Shown: positions 25,644-30,670 of the stretch, piece after piece
Numbering within the stretch: position 1 is the first letter of the stretch
Layout of the letters: each line of letters opens with the position of its first letter
Source: JAKFEW01 sp036675505
Lineage (GTDB): Bacteria; Cyanobacteriota; Sericytochromatia; S15B-MN24; JAQBPE01
DNA length: 30,670 bases
Assembly (NCBI GenBank): GCA_036675505.1
Contig: JAKFEW010000022.1
Span: 1-30,670, forward strand
Direction of reading: 5' to 3'
Program-made: the position numbers and the translations under genes
Notes under the pieces: generated by a model
Databases searched by the model: none
Seen by the model: only the letters and a program-made list of their open reading frames with translations
What the model was told of the DNA's origin: nothing

Positions 25644-26591
25644 ATGTCCGACGTGAAACACTCGTCCTCTGCGCCACGCTCCAGCAATGGGGTGGTTTGG
25701 CGTCGACTCATGGCGGCGGTCGGCGCCATGTTGACCGGGCCCCAAACGCGGCTTGATCTAGCGAAATCGATGGGCGAGCCCGAGCGCGCCCTCGATGCGG
25801 TGACGCGCGACGTGAAGAGCCTCCGAGAAGCCGGCTTCGAGATTGACGACGCCCGCGGGAAGAGTTATGAGCTGGGGATGGCCAGCGTCCCGTTGTGGGT
25901 GACTCCCGACGAGACGGCCAGCCTGATCGCCGCACAAGGGCTGGCCGAACGGGCGGCGATGCCGGAGGCCCAAACGTTGGCAGCCTTGATTGCCCGGGTG
26001 CCCGCCCTCGTTCGCGCGGCCTGTGGGCCGCAGGCGATCGCCATGTTCGGCGACCTGGTGGTGGACTTCAGGGCATACGAAGGGAACATCCGGAAGCTGC
26101 GGTCGGCCATTGCGCGAGGCCGCATGGTCAAGGTGTACTACCAGGCACCGGCCAGCGAAGCCGAGTGGCGAGCCGTCGATGCCGCGCGCCTCGTGTGGGT
26201 CGAGGGCACGCTCGTATTCCAGGGCCTCACCTTGCCCATTGGCTCCGAACAGCCGTGGCAGGACGTGCGCGATTTCCGCGTCGACCGCATCCGGGCGCTC
26301 GATGTGCTCGATGATCCCTGGCAGCACCAGGCCGTTCCGACCTTCCGGTTCACCTTCCGCTTGCCACGGAAGCGCGCTTACCTCAAGTCAGACTTTCCGC
26401 CAGACGCCGTTTCCGACGATTCGGATGGAAGCTATCTGGTGACCCTGGACGAAGCGAGTCTTCTGCGGGCCCGGCGTTTCGTGTTGCGGTACGGCGCTGA
26501 GGCAGAGGTGCTGAGCCCGCCCGAACTGCTGGCCGAGATGCGGGCGATTGCCCGGGACCTCGCCGCCGTATATGGGGAATCTGACGTGTAG
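25644..26591 (+). CDS. HTH/WYL-domain transcriptional regulator next to cas3
   Basis: The product has 315 residues. The N-terminal part (about 20-78) is a winged-helix of the DeoR-like kind seen in WYL regulators: RLDLAKSMGEPERALDAVTRDVKSLREAGF is the helix-turn-helix and wing, ending in YEL. Residues of about 150-220 match a WYL-type ligand-binding domain (VKVYYQ, ARLVWVEGTLVFQGLTL, RDFRVDRIRAL), although the literal Trp-Tyr-Leu core is replaced by WVE. A C-terminal extension of about 95 residues ends in a leucine-rich helix. WYL proteins are known neighbours and regulators of CRISPR loci. Its divergent position suggests that it controls the cas promoter, sensing a nucleic-acid or nucleotide signal (inference). 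Start ATG 25644 has a weak ribosome site; earlier in-frame starts would overlap the cas3 control region. Confidence 0.85.
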   Translation: MSDVKHSSSAPRSSNGVVWRRLMAAVGAMLTGPQTRLDLAKSMGEPERALDAVTRDVKSLREAGFEIDDARGKSYELGMASVPLWVTPDETASLIAAQGLAERAAMPEAQTLAALIARVPALVRAACGPQAIAMFGDLVVDFRAYEGNIRKLRSAIARGRMVKVYYQAPASEAEWRAVDAARLVWVEGTLVFQGLTLPIGSEQPWQDVRDFRVDRIRALDVLDDPWQHQAVPTFRFTFRLPRKRAYLKSDFPPDAVSDDSDGSYLVTLDEASLLRARRFVLRYGAEAEVLSPPELLAEMRAIARDLAAVYGESDV

Positions 26592-26701
26592 TCGGCCTCA
26601 ATGACCCGAAATGAGCGATCGCCGGATTTCGACCGCGCCGGGGTTGCGGGCGCCGGGCAGGAGGTACCATGATCATGGCCGAAGGCCGAGGAGGTCGCCT
26701 C

Positions 26702-26890
26702 ATGTCTCGACGCGAGCGTCTCATGCGCATGATCGAACAGCTCTCCGACGACGAGGTCGTCGAGGTCGAGCGCGTCGTCGCGGCCATGTCGCCAGATGGA
26801 AAGGAGCAGCAGGCTGTGACCACCTTTGAAGAAGCGCTAGCGTACACCCATTCGGCGTTCGAGAAGACGTTTCGAAAGCTCGCCCAGTAG
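26702..26890 (+). CDS. Small hypothetical protein, paralogue A
   Basis: The product has 62 residues and is charged and helical. The start is ATG 26702 because AGGAGGT lies 6 bases upstream; earlier in-frame ATGs at 26669 and 26675 also follow an AGGAGGT, but 26702 matches the start of the paralogue downstream. The sequence begins MSRRERLMRMIEQL, has a SDDEVVEVERVVAAM helix and ends in FEEALAYTHSAFEKTFRKLAQ. The pattern resembles small antitoxin-like proteins, but no toxin is adjacent and I do not recognise the family. It is transcribed in the same direction as the WYL gene, 110 bp after it, and 106 bp before its shorter paralogue. Confidence 0.6.
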   Translation: MSRRERLMRMIEQLSDDEVVEVERVVAAMSPDGKEQQAVTTFEEALAYTHSAFEKTFRKLAQ

Positions 26891-26996
26891 TTCGGAAGGA
26901 ACCAAAGTTCATACGAACGACACCAGCCAGGATTTCATGCCCGAGCGACGGTGGGGGCCATGGTACGATCGAGATCCTGGTACGAGGTAATCCCCA

Positions 26997-27161
26997 TTGA
27001 CGCGTCGTGAAGACCTTCTCCGGCTCATTTCTCGGCTCCCCAACGACAAGGTCGCCGAGCTCGAACGGCTGGTATCCGCCATGTTATCGCCCTGCGTCCA
27101 CGACGCGCTCGCCCATGTGAACCGGGAGCATGGCAGCGTCCTCGCGCGCCTCGCGGAATAG
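26997..27161 (+). CDS. Small hypothetical protein, paralogue B
   Basis: The product has 54 residues and starts at TTG 26997, with GAGGT about 8 bases upstream. Position by position it follows the gene at 26702: MTRREDLLRLISRLPNDKV against MSRRERLMRMIEQLSDDEV, then ELERLVSAM against EVERVVAAM. The ends are also alike (DALAHVN ... LARLAE against EALAYTH ... FRKLAQ). It lacks about eight residues in the middle. This conservation, despite DNA divergence, supports both as real genes. A direct repeat of TGGTACGA (26961-26968 and 26978-26985) lies just upstream and might be part of its control region. Function is unknown. Confidence 0.55.
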   Translation: MTRREDLLRLISRLPNDKVAELERLVSAMLSPCVHDALAHVNREHGSVLARLAE

Positions 27162-27192
27162 AATCCGAGTTCCGGTCAGAGGAGGACCACGG

Positions 27193-27471
27193 GTGTCGGG
27201 ACGTCGCGCGCTTGCGACCGCTTGCCTGATGCTGGCGGGGTGCGCTTCCCCAGGAGGGCCGGGGGCGGTTGCGCCGACGCCGCCTGCAGCCATGCCGCCT
27301 ATTGATGTGGCCGCCTCGGGCTCGTCGACGCCTGAAACCGCAGGCTCGCCGACGCCCGAGCTGGTCGCATCACCGTCGCCCCTATCGGGTCGGAGCTTCG
27401 CGATGGCCCGATCTCACACTGTGAGAGCGCCTATTTCGTGTGATCCAACAGCGCGGCCACCTGACGAATGA
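27193..27471 (+). CDS. Small Pro/Ser/Thr-rich lipoprotein, possibly a truncated remnant
   Basis: The product has 92 residues. GTG 27193 has GGAGG about 8 bases upstream and gives a short signal peptide ending in LAGC with Cys17. Everything after the Cys is a low-complexity linker (PTPPAAMPP, SGSSTPETAGSPTPEL, ASPSPLSG) of the kind that normally tethers a folded domain, but no domain follows. The final 14 or so residues overlap the 3' end of the convergent toxin gene by 41 bp and look unlike the rest. I think the original gene lost its 3' part and reads through into neighbouring DNA. A small intact lipoprotein is possible. A perfect 7-bp-arm inverted repeat (27412-27426) lies near its end. Confidence 0.5.
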   Translation: MSGRRALATACLMLAGCASPGGPGAVAPTPPAAMPPIDVAASGSSTPETAGSPTPELVASPSPLSGRSFAMARSHTVRAPISCDPTARPPDE

Positions 27472-27838
27472 AGGCTTCCACGGCGGCCTCCGTCCACGAT
27501 GGCTGATCGCACTGGAGCGTGAATTCAATGAGGGCGGCGTTGTCGCACCGGAGCTCCCAGCCGTTCTCCTGGAGGAAGGCGTCGCAAGCGACCACGGCGA
27601 TGCGCTTGTTGCCGTCCAGGAAGCCATGGTTCTTGGCCAGACCGTAGAAGAGCGAAGCGGCCTGGCCGAGCAGGTCCGCTTCCTCGTAAGCGGCCTTGTT
27701 CTTCGGACGGGCGAGGGCGCTTTCGACCATCGCCTGGCCGTCCGCGCCCCGAAACCCGGCGATGCCGCCATACAGGTCCAGCATCTGCCTTTGCATCTCG
27801 ACCACCTCGTCCAGCTCGAGGTAGACGAAGTCGCTCAC
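27431..27838 (-). CDS. doc: Doc-type Fic-fold toxin
   Basis: The product has 135 residues, close to other Doc toxins. The motif HGFLDGNKRIA at 71-81 is the Doc form (HxFxDxNKR) of the Fic active site. In Doc of phage P1 this site phosphorylates elongation factor Tu and stops translation; the same activity is expected here by family. The upstream helical part LARPKNKAAYEEADLLGQAASLFYGLAKN is also typical. The start is GTG 27838, overlapping the antitoxin stop by 4 bases (GTGA), so toxin synthesis is coupled to the antitoxin. The gene is intact. Its 3' end overlaps a convergent lipoprotein frame. Confidence 0.93.
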   Translation of the reverse strand: MSDFVYLELDEVVEMQRQMLDLYGGIAGFRGADGQAMVESALARPKNKAAYEEADLLGQAASLFYGLAKNHGFLDGNKRIAVVACDAFLQENGWELRCDNAALIEFTLQCDQPSWTEAAVEAFIRQVAALLDHTK

Positions 27839-28062
27839 TTAGCCAGTTCTTCGAGCGCCGGGCCGAACTTGGCGACGGTCCGATCCACCGCCTTCTGGAG
27901 CGCGGGCCGTAGCCGCGGACGCATTTCCACGGGAACGACCTCGAGCACGCTGCCGCGGCGACGAACGATTACGTCGTCTCCCTGCTTGATGCCGAGAGCC
28001 TCGAGCTCGTCCTTGGGCAACGTGACCCCGAGCGAGTTGCCGACCTTGGTGATCTTGGGCAT
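27835..28062 (-). CDS. AbrB/MazE-type antitoxin of the Doc pair
   Basis: The product has 75 residues. The N-terminal half is a swapped-hairpin AbrB/MazE DNA-binding domain: KVGNSLGVTLPKDELEALGIKQGDDVIVRRR. The C-terminal half (RPALQKAVDRTVAKFGPALEELAK) is probably the flexible segment that wraps the toxin. ATG 28062 is chosen for the GGAGGA ribosome site upstream and because the family begins MPKITKVGNSLG; an upstream in-frame start at 28113 would add 17 atypical residues. The antitoxin is expected to neutralise Doc and repress its own operon through the palindromes at 28124-28140. Confidence 0.92.
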   Translation of the reverse strand: MPKITKVGNSLGVTLPKDELEALGIKQGDDVIVRRRGSVLEVVPVEMRPRLRPALQKAVDRTVAKFGPALEELAK

Positions 28063-28123
28063 GGCGAGTCCTCCCGGACGTGAGAAAATCAATCCTGATC
28101 GAATCGTTCCCACATCCTTATCG

Positions 28124-28140
28124 GTTATAACAGTTATAAC
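28124..28140. promoter_or_regulatory. Twin palindromic operator candidate of the toxin-antitoxin operon
   Basis: Two copies of the perfect 8-bp palindrome GTTATAAC lie at 28124-28131 and 28133-28140, separated by a single A. They sit about 60 bp upstream of the antitoxin start, in AT-rich DNA where its promoter should be. AbrB/MazE antitoxins usually bind such repeats to autoregulate. Assignment as the operator is inference from position and symmetry. Confidence 0.6.
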
Positions 28141-28369
28141 TTGCGCGATCCACCCTTCGGACGATCAAATGGCGACAATAGATAATGTTGATTATCCGGC
28201 TTTCGGGTCTCCATGGGCGATCGCGCCGCGACGCCGTTTGAGCTGGTTTTGGTGGGAGCTCCTTCCGGATAATGCGGGTGATCGTCAAAAGGGTCTCGAT
28301 TATTCACCAGATAACGCGGCGCTGGCAGGCAGCCGCTTCGCGGAGCGGCCGAGGGTCTCTGGACCTGAC
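28141..28369. other. Gene-free, AT-richer gap with a spaced inverted repeat
   Basis: I see no gene here. The stretch is less GC-rich than the rest of the window. It holds a perfect 9-bp inverted pair, ATTATCCGG (28191-28199) and CCGGATAAT (28265-28273), 65 bp apart, and further ATTATT/GATAAC motifs. It could be the remnant of a small mobile element or a regulatory region; nothing decides between these. Confidence 0.35.
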
Positions 28370-28411
28370 AAAAAAAATGGCTCACCGCCGTCCTGATCGA
28401 GGGCAGTGAGC
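28370..28411 (-). terminator. Rho-independent terminator on the minus strand
   Basis: Read on the minus strand, GCTCACTGCC (28411-28402) pairs with GGCGGTGAGC (28389-28380), with one mismatch, around a 12-base loop. It is followed by CA and eight Ts (28377-28370). This is the classic stem plus U-tract. It would end transcripts of the Nudix/Tim44-like operon, 127 bp after the Nudix stop, and insulate the toxin-antitoxin operon. Confidence 0.75.
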
Positions 28412-28537
28412 GCTGTATGAACTGGACGCGTGGGGCTCGGGGGCGCCCCGCGCGATGATTGGGGTGATCTGTGTGGGTTGTCGGCGCTGCCGGTAACAAC
28501 GCGCCAACAAAACCACCCCCGCCTGGTTAACTATCGG

Positions 28538-29023
28538 TTAAGGTTCAGGGGTGAACGAGTTAAGGATGCACTGCGCCTGCGCCACCGCCTGCCGGTGGCA
28601 AGCGTATTGGAGGCGGGCGCCGGCCTCGGCGGGCGTCAGCCAGACGAGCGTATGCTCCGCGGTCGCGTCAGGCAGCGCCGCGCCGAGCGTGAGGTGGTGG
28701 AAGGCCGCGCGCTTGTGCAGCCACTCGCCGGCCTCGGGCCCGCCGAGCCATTCCGAGCCGGTGGCGAACAGGGCGCCCGCCACGCCCACGCGCGCGAGCT
28801 CCTCGGCCACTTCGCGCACCAGTGCGGCCCCGGCGTCCTCGCCTTCCTCGATCCCGCCGCCCGGCAGGTAGTATTCGCCGGCCGCCTCGCGCGCCACGCA
28901 GACCCGGCCGGCGGCATCGAAGGCGACGCCGTAAACGCAGGGCCTGTGCCGGACCGGCAGTTCGTCCGCAGGCTCCGTGCAAGGAATATCCAGCACCGCG
29001 GGCGGCGGCTCGCCGGCGCTCAC
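28538..29023 (-). CDS. Nudix hydrolase
   Basis: The product has 161 residues. The Nudix box runs from Gly56 to about 78: GGIEEGE, then seven residues, then REVAEEL. The metal-binding REVAEE core is intact, and the later Gly is replaced by Ala. Nudix enzymes hydrolyse nucleoside diphosphates linked to another group; the substrate cannot be told from this sequence. The start is GTG 29023, overlapping the stop of the upstream gene by 4 bases (GTGA), so the two are translationally coupled. The C-terminal helix (ACHRQAVAQAQCILNSF) is normal. A terminator follows. Confidence 0.9.
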   Translation of the reverse strand: MSAGEPPPAVLDIPCTEPADELPVRHRPCVYGVAFDAAGRVCVAREAAGEYYLPGGGIEEGEDAGAALVREVAEELARVGVAGALFATGSEWLGGPEAGEWLHKRAAFHHLTLGAALPDATAEHTLVWLTPAEAGARLQYACHRQAVAQAQCILNSFTPEP

Positions 29024-29646
29024 GCCTGCGACTCCGTTTCCTCTGACGCACCCTGCGGCAGGATGCGACAGGCCACCGAGGACGGCGGGTCCACGCCCAC
29101 CGGCGGCAGGGGCTGGATCTTGTCGAGTCGCCAGCCCTGGCCGTCGATGTGGGTCCAGTGGTGGTAGGTGGCGAGCGAGGTGCGGCGCTCGCGGCGCAGG
29201 CGCTTGCCGGCGCCGTCGAGCCAGTCGCCCTCGACCTCGGCCTCCACCCGCGCGATCACGCGGTCCGGGGCCTGGCCGCCTTCGGCGACGTGGATGAACG
29301 CCGGCGGCTGCAGGAGCTTCACCTTCATCTCGCGCCGCTCGGCGCGGGCCGGCCAGGTGCGCGCGGTCTCGCCGAGCAGGTCGGGGTGCACCCAGGTCTG
29401 CAGACGTTCCAGCGCCGCGCGGTCGGGGGCCGCCCAGAGATCGCGCGCGGTGGTCGCGACGCGCTCGCGCAGATCGTCGATGTCCCAGACGCCCGGCTGG
29501 CGGGTGGAGAGCAAGGCGATGATGCGCTCGGCCTCGACGTTGCGGGCCGCTTCCACGCCGCGCCGCCGCCGCTCGGTCCAGCGGCGGTATGTGGTCGCGC
29601 CCACGAAGGCGGCTGCGGTGAAGACGCCCACGACGATCGGATCCAC
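29020..29646 (-). CDS. Membrane-anchored Tim44-like domain protein
   Basis: The product has 208 residues. Start GTG 29646 is chosen for GGAGGA at good spacing. It gives an N-terminal membrane segment (IVVGVFTAAAFVGATTY, about 4-20) followed by a basic RRWTERRRRG stretch, so the bulk should be cytoplasmic. An upstream in-frame ATG at 29727 would put 27 polar residues before the membrane helix. Residues of about 50-190 look like the Tim44-like fold: helices with DLWAAPDRAALERLQTWVHPDLLGE, then strands ending in HHWTHIDGQGWRLDKIQPL, the usual W-x-L-x-x-I finish. Bacterial members are mostly uncharacterised. The assignment comes from pattern only. It is coupled to the Nudix gene. Confidence 0.65.
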   Translation of the reverse strand: MDPIVVGVFTAAAFVGATTYRRWTERRRRGVEAARNVEAERIIALLSTRQPGVWDIDDLRERVATTARDLWAAPDRAALERLQTWVHPDLLGETARTWPARAERREMKVKLLQPPAFIHVAEGGQAPDRVIARVEAEVEGDWLDGAGKRLRRERRTSLATYHHWTHIDGQGWRLDKIQPLPPVGVDPPSSVACRILPQGASEETESQA

Positions 29647-29743
29647 CAAAGGTCCTCCGGCCCTATCGTACCACCGCCAGGGCGTCCTGGGATCATACGA
29701 GGCGAGCGGACGTCCGATCGGGTACAAGCGGGCGGGAGGCTAC

Positions 29744-30670
29744 CATGAATTCCGAGGCGGGCATCTGGCTTCTGGCCTTGTTGATCGCGGCAGCCTTCGC
29801 GGCCGTCCGGCTGCGCCTGCAGGGCCTGCGCTGGCGCTGGGGCCACGGCTGGTACGTCCACCTCGCCGCGGTCGGGCTGGTCGGCGGCGCAGGCCTGGCG
29901 CTCGCCCCCCACGCGCCTGACCTCGCCCAGGCCTGCGCGGCCTTCGGCTGGCTGCTGCTGCTCGCGCCGGGCTTCGCCATGGTCGGCGCGATGCGCCGCT
30001 TGCAGCTCGCGGTCGCGGCCTACGACCTCGCAGGCGCGCGCGGCGCGCTGCGGCTCATGCGGCCTTTCGGGCACCTGCCGGCCTTCAAGCTGGCCGCGGC
30101 CCAGGTCGCGGCGCTCGAGCGGGTGCTCGCGGGCGACCATGCCGGCGCCGAGGGGCCGCTGATCCCCTTCGACGCGCCCGACACGCCCCGCACGCTGCGC
30201 CGTGCGGCCCAGGGCATCCGCCTCTTCGTGCGCCTGCACGCGCGCGACTGGGCGGGCATCCGCACGCTGGCCGCGTCGATGGCGCCGCCGCCCGCTCAGG
30301 CGTCGCCCGAGGTCGCAGCACCGGCCGTGCGAGCCAGCCTCGAGCTCGGCGATCTGGCCGGGGCGACCGCCTGGCTCGCCCGCATGCAGCTGGACGACGC
30401 AGGCCAGGCGGCAGCGGTGGATCAGGCCGCCGTGCCAGTTTTCTCACTTTTGGGAGCGATGGCCGATCTGGACGCCGCGTTCATACGCCTGGGGCCGCGC
30501 GCGATGCCCGAACACTTCCGCGCCTACTGGCGCGGCCGCTGCCGTGCCGCCCAGGGCGACCTCGCGGGCGCGCGGGCGGACCTCGCGGCGGCGCTCGCCG
30601 CTTTGCCGGCGAACCTGGGCGAGGCGCGCCGGCGCGTCGCCGACGCGCTCGCGGCCCTCGACGGGCCGTT
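29744..30670 (+). CDS. Membrane protein with helical-repeat region, 3' end cut by window edge
   Basis: There are 309 codons in view and no stop before the edge. GGAGG lies 5 bases before ATG 29744. Three hydrophobic segments open the protein (about 7-22, 38-54 and 67-85). Then come Ala/Leu/Arg-rich helices with a TPR-like rhythm (YDLAGARGALRLM, LHARDWAGIRTLA, LELGDLAGATAWLA, AQGDLAGARADLAAAL). The repeated D-(L/W)-A-G-(A/I) turns at helix junctions support a solenoid. Such a region often precedes a further membrane domain, which would lie outside the window. The gene diverges from the Tim44-like gene across about 97 bp. Confidence 0.75.

Noticed and set aside
25530..25745. A longer Cas3 start at 25745
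   Set aside because: It would overlap the start of the divergent WYL gene and add 72 residues without counterpart in the family, translated from the control region.

Overview
The window is GC-rich bacterial DNA with dense coding and no rRNA or tRNA genes that I could see. Many lipobox signal peptides point to a diderm-like envelope. The phylum cannot be fixed from sequence reading alone. One weak hint is the palindrome GCGATCGC, the cyanobacterial HIP1 octamer, which I count at least 15 times; a deep cyanobacterial relative is possible but unproven.

Layout. 1-1689: the end of an unknown gene converges on a gene whose product has a possible papain-like or transglutaminase-like Cys-His-Asp site, with a tandem double hairpin between them. 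2081-13312: nine head-to-tail lipoprotein genes on the + strand with gaps of 1-28 bp, apparently one operon. Eight share an N-terminal domain of about 120-130 residues. In five it is followed by exactly six NHL repeats, in three it stands alone, and the remaining gene carries a 171-residue stretch of octapeptide repeats. 13341-17035: a type I-E CRISPR array of 61 repeats and 60 spacers, read on the minus strand. 17037-25529: a complete I-E cas operon on the minus strand, transcribed cas3-cas8e-cas11-cas7-cas5-cas6e-cas1-cas2. The array starts one base after the cas2 stop codon, leaving no room for a separate leader. 25644-26591: a divergent HTH/WYL regulator next to cas3.

26702-28140 is a small-gene region: two tandem paralogous mini-proteins, a small Pro/Ser/Thr-rich lipoprotein, and an AbrB-type antitoxin/Doc toxin pair with twin palindromes upstream. 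28141-28537 is a gene-free gap with a minus-strand terminator. 28538-29646 holds a Nudix hydrolase coupled to a membrane-anchored, Tim44-like protein. From 29744 an incomplete membrane protein runs off the end.

How the parts work together. Cas1-Cas2 would acquire spacers, Cas6e would cut the array transcript, Cascade (Cas8e, Cas11, Cas7, Cas5, Cas6e) would bind DNA and Cas3 would degrade it. The WYL protein is placed to regulate the divergent cas promoter. The lipoprotein operon looks like a modular set of surface or periplasmic proteins made by repeated local duplication with gain or loss of a propeller. I regard that operon, and the leaderless junction between cas2 and the array, as the most unusual parts of the window.
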